A stretch of 12,744 nt of DNA from Synechococcales cyanobacterium PMM_0002 (GTDB lineage Bacteria > Cyanobacteriota > Cyanobacteriia > Elainellales > Elainellaceae), in the NCBI GenBank assembly GCA_949127925.1, contig CASBQX010000210.1:1-12744 (forward strand), in the 5' to 3' direction. This document shows, piece by piece, positions 1-7,692 of the stretch; the first letter of the stretch is position 1, and each line of letters begins with the position of its first letter. Both the position numbers and the translations under genes were made by a program. The notes under the pieces are model-generated. The model saw only the letters and a program-made list of their open reading frames with translations. It did no database searches and was not told the origin of the DNA.

Positions 1-35
1 AATCAACAGCTTAGTAAAGAACTCGACGTGAATCC

Positions 36-41
36 AGGAGG
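36..41 (+). promoter_or_regulatory. Ribosome binding site deciding the start of the DUF4870 gene
   Basis: The sequence AGGAGG lies 7 nt before the ATG at 49. This favours that ATG over the in-frame GTG at 28. The frame is open to the left edge of the window, so a longer product cannot be excluded from sequence alone. Confidence 0.7.
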
Positions 42-48
42 GTTCAGT

Positions 49-390
49 ATGGAAAGTATGAATAACGATAAGCGTAAATTACTGTCAGCCCTATCACATG
101 GGTCTATTTTCTTCAGCGCATTGGTCGTATCAGTTGGCCTGCCCATTGCCATTTTGCTGGTTTCCGACGATCCGGTGGTCAAAGAAAATGCGAAAGAAGC
201 CATTAACTTTCACTTCAACGTGTGGCTCTACGGGATTATTTTTGGCGTGCTGTGTTTGGTGCTCATTGGATATCCGCTGCTGGCAATTTTGGGTATTGTC
301 AGCATAATTATGCCGATTCTGGCTATTTTGAAATGCTTAGGTACGCCGGGACAGTCTTATCACTATCCGTTTATTTTCCGGTTGCTCTAA
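49..390 (+). CDS. DUF4870 domain-containing small membrane protein
   Basis: A 113-residue protein of the DUF4870 (Tic20-like fold) type, with no established biochemical role. A short polar N-terminus with the DKRKLLSALSHGS segment leads into a hydrophobic helix at about residues 17-37. The family's recognisable polar stretch follows (DDPVVKENAKEAINFHFN, about 40-57), then two more hydrophobic helices at about 59-100. It should therefore be an inner or thylakoid membrane protein with about three membrane helices. The C-terminus is short and ends FIFRLL. The ATG at 49 is chosen because of its AGGAGG at 7 nt spacing; an in-frame GTG at 28 would add seven residues. The gene stands alone, is followed 37 nt later by a terminator-like hairpin, and shows no functional link to the cellulose synthase gene downstream. 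Confidence 0.85.
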   Translation: MESMNNDKRKLLSALSHGSIFFSALVVSVGLPIAILLVSDDPVVKENAKEAINFHFNVWLYGIIFGVLCLVLIGYPLLAILGIVSIIMPILAILKCLGTPGQSYHYPFIFRLL

Positions 391-427
391 ACCCATGTTC
401 TAAAGCATATTTGGAACTGTAATTTTG

Positions 428-454
428 TAGGGTGGGCGTTGCCCACCCTATTTT
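428..454 (+). terminator. Hairpin plus T-run behind the DUF4870 gene (also a dispersed cyanobacterial repeat)
   Basis: TAGGGTGGGC (428-437) and GCCCACCCTA (441-450) are perfect 10-bp arms with a 3-nt loop, followed by TTTT. The form fits a rho-independent terminator. The GTAGGGTGGGC core is also a widely dispersed intergenic repeat in cyanobacteria, so the terminator may have been supplied by a repeat insertion. Confidence 0.65.
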
Positions 455-511
455 GCTAGATGGGGCGATCGCCACACTCTTCTTTGCTTTTCACACAACA
501 CTCAGTCTCTC

Positions 512-600
512 CTCATCTTCCGGGGATGAGCGCATGCCAACATGGCAGCAACGTGCAACGCCTGACTCAAGCGCCGTTAGCGCTGGGAAGCTGTTTGAGT
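512..600 (+). promoter_or_regulatory. Structured leader candidate upstream of the cellulose synthase gene
   Basis: Three successive inverted repeats are visible. CTCATC (512-517) pairs with GATGAG (525-530). TGCCA (535-539) pairs with TGGCA (543-547). ACTCAA (565-570) pairs with TTGAGT (595-600), and this last stem encloses AGCGC (570-574) with GCGCT (580-584). I do not recognise a known riboswitch class; the conserved c-di-GMP-I aptamer segments are not seen. Whether the region is transcribed is not known. Confidence 0.3.
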
Positions 601-639
601 TGGTAAGCGCCTTACATCCACTAATCTGGGGCTAGATAA

Positions 640-2913
640 ATGACTGCTTTGCATCCTCACCATCCCATCTCGCTCTGGCGTCGTTGGCGATCGTCGGTTC
701 GGACTGCCACCGTTGTCATGATCGCGATTGTGCTAGTGACGGGGGCGATCGCCGCTGCCTGGTTTGCTGGCAACGGGACGATTAGCATCATTTTTCAACG
801 GCTAGATCAGCTTCAAGAAAGCCCGCCGATGTGGATTGAAGCACCCAAAATGGTGGGGCAGTACCTGGTGTTTTGGACGGTAGCATTGATGCTAGTGGTG
901 CTAGCTATCACAAAAGTATCGCCGCGCCCAAAAACCTGGTCACGGGCTGTAGTTGTAGGAATCCTGCTGATTCTGGCCGTGCGCTATTTGCTGTGGCGAT
1001 CGCTTTCCACCCTCAATCTCAGTACGCCGTTGAATGGCGTGTTTAGCATTGGGCTGTTTGGCATGGAGCTATTGCTACTGAGCGGCAGCATCATTCAGCT
1101 TGGATTACTGCTGCGAACCCACGATCGACGCCCTGAAGCCGATCGGTTGGCGCTGGATGTGCTCGATAGCACCTTTGCCCCAACCGTTGATATTTTGATC
1201 CCAACGTATAATGAGCCAACCTTTATTCTGCGCCGCACCGTGATTGGGTGTCAGGCGTTAGACTACGAGGCCAAGCAGATTTATTTGCTCGACGATACCC
1301 GCCGCCCCGAAGTGGAAGCCTTAGCCGCAGAACTCGGCTGTGACTATCGCACCCGCCCCGACAATCGTCATGCCAAAGCAGGGAACTTAAATCATACCCT
1401 AGCTCACACCAGCGGCGAGCTAATCGTGATCTTTGACGCCGACTTTGTCCCAACCAAGAACTTTCTAACGCGGACGCTCGGCTTTTTCCAAGATCCGCAG
1501 GTGGCGTTGATCCAAACCCCGCAAACGTTTTACAACCCCGACCCGATCGCCCGCAATCTGGGCTTAGAAAATGTGCTGACACCCGATGAAGAGGTGTTTT
1601 ACCGCCAAATTCAACCAATTCGCGATGGAGTTGGCGGCGTTATTTGCGCCGGTACGTCGTTTGTGGTGCGGCGATCGGCGTTAACGGAAACCGGATGTTT
1701 TGTGACCGAATCGCTGAGCGAAGATTACTTTACGGGCATTCGACTGGCGGCGAAGGGCTACCGGGTGCTGTATCTAAATGAAAAGCTGAGTGCAGGGCTA
1801 GCGGCTGAGAATATTTCAGTGCAGGCACTTCAGCGGACTCGCTGGGCGCAGGGTACCTTACAAGCCTTTTTCATTAAAACCAATCCTCTGACAATCCCCG
1901 GTTTAAATCTGCTGCAACGACTGGCGCATCTGGAAGGGTTACTGCATTGGTTTACCAGTCCGGCTCGGGTTGGACTGCTGTTTGTCCCCCTAGCCTATGC
2001 GTTCCTCCACATTATTCCGGTGCGTGCGACAGGGACAGATATCCTATATTTCTTTATTCCGTTTTATTTGGTGCAAGTCACTGCATTTGCTTGGTTAAAT
2101 GCGCGCTCTCGCTCGGCCATTTTGTCGGATGTTTATTCACTGGTGCTAGTGTTTCCACTAGCCGTCACAGTAATTAAAGTCATGCTCAATCCGTTTGGCA
2201 AAGGCTTTAAGGTGACTCCAAAAGGTGGTGTCAGCGATCGCTTTTTGTTTAACTGGCAGCTAGCCTTGCCGCTGATTGCCATGTTTATCGCAACGGCAAT
2301 CAGCTTATGGATGAATTTGGGAACTTGCCTGATTATGGGAACCTGGCAGCCCAGCATGCCAATAGAAATTGCCGAGCAGTTGAAAGGCACTGGGTTGGGC
2401 TGGATTTGGAGTGCCTATAACCTGCTGATGCTAAGCATTGCCCTATTGATTTTGGTAGATGTGCCGCGCACTAGTCCCTATGAATGGTATGGCTTACGGC
2501 GCACGGTGCGGGTTCAAGTGGGTGAACAAACTTTGTGGGGATTCACCAGAGCGATTTCAGAAGTCGGTGTAGAAATTGCCTTGACTCGAACAGATTTGCT
2601 CGATCCGAATCAACTCAATATGCTGCCTGTTCAGGTGGAATTAATGGAGGAGGCATTGAGCCTTCCTGGCCAGATCACTCGGCTTGACTTAAGTGATGAA
2701 TTTCCCATTGTCCAGGTCATGTTTAAAGCATTAGATTTGGATCGCCAGCGGGGATTGGTAGAACTGCTATATTGTCGTCCGGGTCAGTGGAAAAGCCGTT
2801 GTTCTCCTGGAGAATTTGCATCGCTAGGTCTACTATTCAAGATCTTGTTAAAGCCGCGATTTTTGTTTGGTCGCCAGGAAGAGATTAGAGCCATCAATGT
2901 TGCAAACGGCTAA
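640..2913 (+). CDS. bcsA: BcsA-like cellulose synthase catalytic subunit (GT2) with C-terminal PilZ domain
   Basis: A 757-residue membrane glycosyltransferase, expected to polymerise glucose from UDP-glucose and pass the beta-1,4-glucan through its own membrane channel. N-terminal helices lie at about 22-42, 72-91, 103-119 and 132-158. The cytosolic GT2 domain (about 183-405) shows DILIPTYNEP, LDD at 217-219, the DAD metal-binding motif at 266-268, QTPQ at 292-295, SED at 360-362 (TED in the family) and QRTRW at 398-402 (QxxRW). Further helices follow, with the gating-loop motif FKVTPK at 523-528. A PilZ-like domain starts near 618 with RxxxR at R620/R624, but its second motif reads AISEVG (638-643), lacking the usual Asp/Asn. 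No bcsB, bcsC, bcsZ or bcsQ gene adjoins it; orphan cellulose synthases are known in cyanobacteria such as Thermosynechococcus (Tll0007). A related glucan polymerase is the main alternative. The start has only a G-rich stretch as a ribosome binding site. Confidence 0.9.
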   Translation: MTALHPHHPISLWRRWRSSVRTATVVMIAIVLVTGAIAAAWFAGNGTISIIFQRLDQLQESPPMWIEAPKMVGQYLVFWTVALMLVVLAITKVSPRPKTWSRAVVVGILLILAVRYLLWRSLSTLNLSTPLNGVFSIGLFGMELLLLSGSIIQLGLLLRTHDRRPEADRLALDVLDSTFAPTVDILIPTYNEPTFILRRTVIGCQALDYEAKQIYLLDDTRRPEVEALAAELGCDYRTRPDNRHAKAGNLNHTLAHTSGELIVIFDADFVPTKNFLTRTLGFFQDPQVALIQTPQTFYNPDPIARNLGLENVLTPDEEVFYRQIQPIRDGVGGVICAGTSFVVRRSALTETGCFVTESLSEDYFTGIRLAAKGYRVLYLNEKLSAGLAAENISVQALQRTRWAQGTLQAFFIKTNPLTIPGLNLLQRLAHLEGLLHWFTSPARVGLLFVPLAYAFLHIIPVRATGTDILYFFIPFYLVQVTAFAWLNARSRSAILSDVYSLVLVFPLAVTVIKVMLNPFGKGFKVTPKGGVSDRFLFNWQLALPLIAMFIATAISLWMNLGTCLIMGTWQPSMPIEIAEQLKGTGLGWIWSAYNLLMLSIALLILVDVPRTSPYEWYGLRRTVRVQVGEQTLWGFTRAISEVGVEIALTRTDLLDPNQLNMLPVQVELMEEALSLPGQITRLDLSDEFPIVQVMFKALDLDRQRGLVELLYCRPGQWKSRCSPGEFASLGLLFKILLKPRFLFGRQEEIRAINVANG

Positions 2914-2947
2914 TTCCAATCAGGATTTAGAGCATGCCTGCTGGAGA

Positions 2948-2965
2948 GGACATGCCTTCGTGTCC
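2948..2965. other. Hairpin in the spacer between two convergent genes
   Basis: GGACATG (2948-2954) pairs with CGTGTCC (2959-2965) through one G-U wobble and a 4-nt loop. It lies 34 nt after the bcsA-like stop, in the 197-bp spacer facing the convergent helicase gene. No T-run follows on either strand, so a terminator role is possible but weak. Nothing else is recognisable in 2966-3110. Confidence 0.3.
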
Positions 2966-3110
2966 CAAAATCTGAGCAGGTGACGACGACGCTGACAACA
3001 AATTTGCCAGTGGGCGTTGGGGTTTATCGACGGGTATCTGCTAATTCTGGTATTTTACCGACGGTTTTTCTGTCCACGCGATCGCCAGATCATCGACAAT
3101 GATTGATAAA

Positions 3111-4466
3111 TTATTGATATACGAACAGCCGCTTAGACGCTCGTGTCACCGCTACATACAATAACTGATTACGTTCACGAACATTGCGATTGACCATCGC
3201 ATTTGGTACATCTACAAACACATTTTGGAACGTGGAACCCTGGGATTTATGAATGGTGAGGCAATAGGAATAATTCAGATCGGCGAACAGGTTTTTTAGA
3301 TCCCAGAATTCACCCCAGCGCTTTTCTGTGGCATAGAAATCGAGCATTTTGACGTATTGGGGCTGGCTCTGTTCGTGCAGCACATTGACACTGCGGGGTT
3401 TGCCGTCATCGGTGAGTACGTGCAGTCTCCAGACATGCCAGCCGCCTGTTTCGGCAGCATCTACGGCTAGCACCTCGCATTCGCTGGAGGTGGTTAGCAG
3501 CAGATTGTCGCCAACCATGTAGGGCGTATTGGCGACTAGGCGTTCGCCTGCGACAAATCGGGGAGTACCGTCGCCGTAGACGGCAATGCGGATTTTTTGG
3601 TTGAGGTCGTTGACGCGGCGGTTGGTGTAGGCGACGGCGCGCACATAGTCGGGGTCGGCTGTGTAGGCGTCGCTTTGGAAGGCGCGGATCAGCATTTTTT
3701 CCCACTCGCGGCGGCTGGCGACAATTACGCCTTCGGTGCGATCGCCATTGGCATCGGTGCCAAACTGGGGCAGCTGCGGTTGGCTGAGGTTGTTGCGAAT
3801 CGATTCGGCTAGGACGGCGATCGCCCCGCCATAGCGCACCACTTCGGTCAAGTCAGCCCGTTGTTCAATTTCGGTGAACACGCGCGATTCTGTTTCGCCA
3901 ATTGGCGGCAGTTGCGCCACATCACCCACAAATAGCAGTTGGGTTTGGCTCAGCAGGGTATTGGCCGCTTGGGTGAGCAAATCCCACATTTCTGCGTTGA
4001 TCATTGAGGCTTCGTCTACTACCACTAGATGGTAGCGATCGAAATGGTTTTCGCTATCGCGGTCGGGCTTAAATAGCTGCTTACCCGTCACCGTATCAAT
4101 ATCGGGTCGCAGCCCCAGCAGTTTGCAGCAGGTCATGCAGTCGATTTGCAGCTCCCACTGCCCTGCCATGTTCTCTAGTACCTTAGTGGCTTTGTTGCTA
4201 AAGGCGGTGAACACGATCCGGCGGCGATCGCCCTTAGCCCGCAGCCGTTTGATCAACGCCTGAAGCAGCGTCGTTTTGCCCGTACCCGCATAGCCCGTCA
4301 GCAAGTGCAGCCGTTCGGCACTCGCCGCAAACAATTCTAGTCGCCGCAATGCCTTCCGCTGCTGGCGGTTTAGCCGAATGCCGGGTAATACATCTAGAGC
4401 CGGGTTCGTTTTCTGGGTGCGCTGGGTTTTTGGGGTGCGCTGGGTCTGCGGCGTCGGCTGTGTCAT
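3111..4466 (-). CDS. SF1 ATP-dependent helicase, RecD/Dda-like
   Basis: A 451-residue superfamily 1 DNA helicase of the small RecD2/Dda type, expected to unwind DNA in the cytosol using ATP. Motifs appear in order: Walker A GYAGTGKTT (58-66), Walker B VVVDEAS (148-154), motif III VGDVAQLPP (180-188), motif IV AYTNRRVN (279-286), the UvrD_C_2 segment TIHKSQGSTF (404-413) and motif VI LLYVAVTRA (435-443). The protein stops soon after motif VI, so no accessory domain follows, and it lacks the long N-terminal part of true RecD/RecD2. The first 20 residues are a Gln/Thr/Lys/Arg tail with a repeated TQRT unit, encoded by an 18-nt direct repeat (4415-4427 and 4433-4445). It starts 10 bp after the kinase gene, and its GAGG overlaps the kinase TGA, so the two are probably co-transcribed and translationally coupled. 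The role (repair, recombination or replication restart) cannot be fixed from sequence. Confidence 0.9.
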   Translation of the reverse strand: MTQPTPQTQRTPKTQRTQKTNPALDVLPGIRLNRQQRKALRRLELFAASAERLHLLTGYAGTGKTTLLQALIKRLRAKGDRRRIVFTAFSNKATKVLENMAGQWELQIDCMTCCKLLGLRPDIDTVTGKQLFKPDRDSENHFDRYHLVVVDEASMINAEMWDLLTQAANTLLSQTQLLFVGDVAQLPPIGETESRVFTEIEQRADLTEVVRYGGAIAVLAESIRNNLSQPQLPQFGTDANGDRTEGVIVASRREWEKMLIRAFQSDAYTADPDYVRAVAYTNRRVNDLNQKIRIAVYGDGTPRFVAGERLVANTPYMVGDNLLLTTSSECEVLAVDAAETGGWHVWRLHVLTDDGKPRSVNVLHEQSQPQYVKMLDFYATEKRWGEFWDLKNLFADLNYSYCLTIHKSQGSTFQNVFVDVPNAMVNRNVRERNQLLYVAVTRASKRLFVYQ

Positions 4467-4474
4467 GAAATCGG

Positions 4475-4479
4475 CCTCA
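4475..4479 (-). promoter_or_regulatory. Stop codon and ribosome binding site overlap (kinase/helicase junction)
   Basis: Read on the minus strand, the kinase stop TGA runs directly into GG to form TGAGG. The GAGG lies 8 nt before the helicase ATG at 4466. This arrangement suggests translational coupling of the two genes. Confidence 0.55.
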
Positions 4480-6630
4480 GCGCGTTTTGCGAGTTAGGTC
4501 AATTGAAAGGGTTTGATCCAAGGCGAGATGGGTGCGATCGCGCTGCCTTTGGGATTCTTGGTAGGCGCGGTAGGTGGTCACGCCCACATCGGCTAAGAGC
4601 AGGGCGATCGCTGGAGCGGCGATCGGCACCCAGCCCCCCTGGCTAAACAGCAGTATTCCTATACCTACCGTTAGTCCCAATGCTACCGCACTACTGGCCG
4701 CCAACTTCCCTGGATGGCGCACCATCCAGCCGAGTGTGCCCCCGAGCACCACCCATCCTGCAATCCAAACCGCTTCTGCCCAGTCGGGTAAGATCCAAAC
4801 CAGGTGCTCTCCATCGAGCACGGCGCTGAGCAGCTGACTGGTCGATTGGGCATGGATCACCACCCCTGGTGCTTTCGGTTCTGTGCGTTCACTGGCGCTA
4901 TAGGGGGTGACAAACAGGTCTTTGCCGCTGGGAGCCGTAGTCCCAATCAGCACCACGCGATCGCGCACCCACTCCGGTTTGACCTGACCATTCAGCAGCT
5001 CCATAAATGAGATCAGCCGCGCTGGCGTAGTGGGCGATCGATACCTCAACATCACCTGATAGCCAGCCGCATCGGCATTTTGGTAGCCGCCCGAGGTTGG
5101 CTCTAAAGGTCGAAACAGCGTATTTCCCAGTTCTGTCATGCCGAGATGGGTGATGCTATCGCGCGGCTTGATGCCATCGGCTTCCAGATATTTTTGCGCC
5201 AGCCGCATCGAAAAAGAATGAAACGTGGCCGCAAAAATTAGATTGCGGCGGATGACATTATCGGCATCCACCGCAAAGTCGTTAAACCCGACCCGTTCTG
5301 GTGAAATCCCAGGCGGAGGTGGGATTTGGACGGCGGCGTTGTCGCCCAGTTTCATAATGGTAATCACGTTTTCGGCCTGCAATTGCCGCAAAAGTTCGGC
5401 ATATCCCGGCTCTTGCGGCAGATCTCGGTAGAGGTCTAAGCCAATCACGCGGGGGCGCATTTGCTGCAACAGTGCTAATGCCTGCGCCACAGACTGATCG
5501 GATGGGGTAGTTCGCTGAAGCGTTTGCAAATCTGCTTCATCAATTCCTACTATCAGCAGGCGAGGATCAGGCGGCTGGGCGGGTTGCAGCCGCGTCATTT
5601 GGTCATAGGCGGCTAGCTCCAGCGGCTCTAGCCAGCCCAACTGCCGCAGCCCCAGCACCACACCTGTCACCGCAGCGGTGGCGATCGCCAACACCTTCAC
5701 CCCAGAGCGGAGATGCGATCGCCAGCTGAGCGCCGCAACGGGCTGCGTCCAATCTGACATCAAGCCTTGCGGCAGCAGCAGCGAAGCCGGAATTTCGGTC
5801 AAATCTGTCGGCAGTTCCGCCAGCCGCTGCAATGCCTGCAACACATCCTCCACCAGCTGGTAGCGCTGGCTAAAGTCGTAGCGCACCATGCGGTCTAGCA
5901 CAAACGCCAGCCCCAGGCCAATATCTGCTCGGTCTTGCCAGCGCAAATCTAGCGTATTTGGATCTTCCGGCAACTGGGAGGGCTGCATCCCCGTCACCGC
6001 TTGAATCGCCGTCATCCCCAGTGCATAAATATCGCTGCAATAGCGAGGTCTACCCATCAGCTGTTCGCTGGGAGTATAGCCCTCAGTGCCAATGCCTACC
6101 GTTAAGCTGGTTTGCCCCACATGACCCGATAGCTGCGTTTGCAGCTCCTTAACGGCTCCAAAGTCAATCAGCACAATTTTGCCATCATGCCGGCGGCGAA
6201 TCAAATTACCCGGTTTAATGTCGCGGTGAACCACCTGATTTTGATGCACAAATTGCAGCACACTCAGCACATTTTGCAGCAGTACGACAACTTCCGCTTC
6301 ACTTAGCCGTTGCCCCCGCGAAAACTCTTCGCTGAGGGGATGACCGTCTATATATTCTTGCACAAAATAAAATTCGTCGTTTTCTTGAAACGAGTCATAC
6401 AGTTCAGGAATTTGGTCATGCTGGCCCAGCCGACTCAGCGTCTCGACCTCCGTATCAAACAGCCGCCGCGCAATATCCAACATGCGGGTATCGCGGCTGA
6501 TCGGCTTTAATTGCTTAACCACGCAGTGTCGAGGCTGCTGCGTGTCGTCGGCCAGATAAGTCTGACCAAAGCCCCCGGCTCCTAAGATAGTGATAATTTT
6601 GTAGCGCCCGCCCAGCACTGTCCCTAGCAT
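4477..6630 (-). CDS. Membrane Ser/Thr protein kinase with CHASE2 sensor domain
   Basis: A 717-residue Hanks-type kinase fused to an extracytoplasmic CHASE2 sensor. The kinase domain (about 10-270) has the Gly-rich loop LGAGGFGQTY (16-25), the ATP-binding lysine K39, catalytic loop HRDIKPGN (135-142), DFG (156-158) and an activation segment ending GTEGYTPSEQ (181-190), where SEQ replaces the common APE. All key catalytic residues are present, so it should be active. A membrane helix at about 311-330 leads into CHASE2 (about 333-600, with LIVGIDEADL near 359-368 and RVVLIGTTAPSGKDLF near 558-573). Three hydrophobic helices follow (about 618-637, 644-664, 668-686) and then a short cytosolic tail. 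The signal sensed is unknown. It lies upstream of, and is probably co-transcribed with, the helicase gene, and diverges from aroE across 170 bp. The ATG at 6630 is chosen because GGRYKII follows at once, as in related kinases. Confidence 0.92.
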   Translation of the reverse strand: MLGTVLGGRYKIITILGAGGFGQTYLADDTQQPRHCVVKQLKPISRDTRMLDIARRLFDTEVETLSRLGQHDQIPELYDSFQENDEFYFVQEYIDGHPLSEEFSRGQRLSEAEVVVLLQNVLSVLQFVHQNQVVHRDIKPGNLIRRRHDGKIVLIDFGAVKELQTQLSGHVGQTSLTVGIGTEGYTPSEQLMGRPRYCSDIYALGMTAIQAVTGMQPSQLPEDPNTLDLRWQDRADIGLGLAFVLDRMVRYDFSQRYQLVEDVLQALQRLAELPTDLTEIPASLLLPQGLMSDWTQPVAALSWRSHLRSGVKVLAIATAAVTGVVLGLRQLGWLEPLELAAYDQMTRLQPAQPPDPRLLIVGIDEADLQTLQRTTPSDQSVAQALALLQQMRPRVIGLDLYRDLPQEPGYAELLRQLQAENVITIMKLGDNAAVQIPPPPGISPERVGFNDFAVDADNVIRRNLIFAATFHSFSMRLAQKYLEADGIKPRDSITHLGMTELGNTLFRPLEPTSGGYQNADAAGYQVMLRYRSPTTPARLISFMELLNGQVKPEWVRDRVVLIGTTAPSGKDLFVTPYSASERTEPKAPGVVIHAQSTSQLLSAVLDGEHLVWILPDWAEAVWIAGWVVLGGTLGWMVRHPGKLAASSAVALGLTVGIGILLFSQGGWVPIAAPAIALLLADVGVTTYRAYQESQRQRDRTHLALDQTLSIDLTRKTR

Positions 6631-6760
6631 GGCAACTCAAATGTTCAGCATTGTAATTGGTCTTGTGCTGGCCGATTATGGGGCGTATGCTTCAAAATAC
6701 TAGCGCGCTGTCCTCAGTCTGTCCTTATTTTGGCATCTGTTCTTTATCTTTTCTAAAATT

Positions 6761-6799
6761 CCTTTATCCCTCCTTCCTCCCTCATCCCTCATCCTGCCC
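6761..6799 (+). repeat. Pyrimidine-rich tract with a heptamer repeat before aroE
   Basis: Almost all bases are C or T, with CCTCATC repeated in tandem (6780-6786, 6787-6793). It resembles the short tandem repeats of cyanobacterial intergenic DNA. It occupies the place where a ribosome binding site would be expected for the aroE start at 6801, and no purine-rich site is visible there. Confidence 0.5.
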
Positions 6800-6800
6800 A

Positions 6801-7670
6801 ATGCTGCTCTCCGGTACTACCAAACTCCTCGGCGTCATCGGCCACCCGATCGCCCACACTCTCTCTCCCATCATGCACAACGCTGCCCTGACCCATTTGG
6901 GGCTAGATTACGTTTACCTGCCCCTGCCCGTCAAACCGGAGGATCTGGAGGTGGCGATCGCCGGATTGGCAGCCATTGGAATGCGGGGGTTCAATGTCAC
7001 CATTCCCCACAAGCAGGCGGTGATGGGGCTGATGTCAGAGATTTCGGCGATCGCCCAAGCGGTGGGTGCGGTGAACACAGTCAGCTGGACGGAGTCTGGG
7101 TGGGTGGGCACCAATACGGACGTGGCTGGTTTTTTGGCACCCTTGCAGTCGCTATCAAAGGGCTGGAGCCAGAAGAATGCCGTGATTTTGGGCAATGGTG
7201 GCTCGGCGCGAGCGGTGGTGGCGGGCTGTACGCAGTTGGGCTGTGAGCAGGTGCAGGTTGTGGGGCGCGATGTAGAGAAACTGCGGGAGTTTCTTTACAG
7301 TTGGAATCTTGCTGCCATCCCTGCTAATCTGTCGGTGCATTTGTGGGACGACCTGCCGACGTTGTTGCCTCACGCCGATCTATTGGTCAACACCACTCCC
7401 TTGGGCATGTACCCCCATGTGGAGCGATCGCCCCTCAGCCCCTCTGAACTGGAATTATTGCAGCTGGGCGCGATCGCCTACGACCTGATCTATACGCCCA
7501 ATCCCACGCGGTTTCTCCAACTGGCGCAGGCCAACGGGGCGATTGCGATCGATGGCCTAGAAATGCTGATTCACCAAGGCGCAGCTGCACTAGAAGGCTG
7601 GATTCAGCAGCCTGCCCCGGTGGATATCATGCGGCAGGCATTGCGGGATCGGCTGAAAATCGCCCAATAG
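6801..7670 (+). CDS. aroE: Shikimate dehydrogenase (NADP+)
   Basis: Reduces 3-dehydroshikimate to shikimate with NADPH, a cytosolic step of the route to chorismate and aromatic amino acids. The 289-residue protein shows the substrate motif HTLSPIMHN (19-27), NVTIPHK (65-71) with the catalytic Lys71, GAVNTV (89-94), GTNTD (103-107) with the catalytic Asp107, the nucleotide-binding loop GNGGSARA (131-138; the family is usually GAGGAARA), NTTPLGM (197-203) and the C-terminal HQGA (258-261). Length and motif spacing fit AroE well. The frame is open further up, to an ATG at 6657. Those 48 extra residues would come from pyrimidine-rich intergenic sequence and precede the family's normal start, so 6801 is preferred. 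No clear ribosome binding site is seen. It is convergent with argZ and stands alone rather than in an aromatic-pathway operon. Confidence 0.95.
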   Translation: MLLSGTTKLLGVIGHPIAHTLSPIMHNAALTHLGLDYVYLPLPVKPEDLEVAIAGLAAIGMRGFNVTIPHKQAVMGLMSEISAIAQAVGAVNTVSWTESGWVGTNTDVAGFLAPLQSLSKGWSQKNAVILGNGGSARAVVAGCTQLGCEQVQVVGRDVEKLREFLYSWNLAAIPANLSVHLWDDLPTLLPHADLLVNTTPLGMYPHVERSPLSPSELELLQLGAIAYDLIYTPNPTRFLQLAQANGAIAIDGLEMLIHQGAAALEGWIQQPAPVDIMRQALRDRLKIAQ

Positions 7671-7692
7671 AGCAACATCAAATCCCCGTTAT

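Noticed and set aside
512..600. Cyclic di-GMP riboswitch before the cellulose synthase gene
   Set aside because: The function would fit, but the conserved aptamer segments of class I are not present.
432..635. 67-residue plus-strand frame between the DUF4870 gene and the cellulose synthase gene
   Set aside because: It begins inside the terminator hairpin, lacks a ribosome binding site, and its translation is Ser-rich with no protein-like pattern.
1223..1618. 131-residue minus-strand frame
   Set aside because: It lies wholly opposite the GT2 domain of the cellulose synthase and has an Arg/Ser-rich shadow composition.
6657..6800. 48-residue N-terminal extension of AroE
   Set aside because: It is encoded by pyrimidine-rich intergenic sequence and placed before the family's normal start; no transit or signal peptide is expected for AroE in a bacterium.
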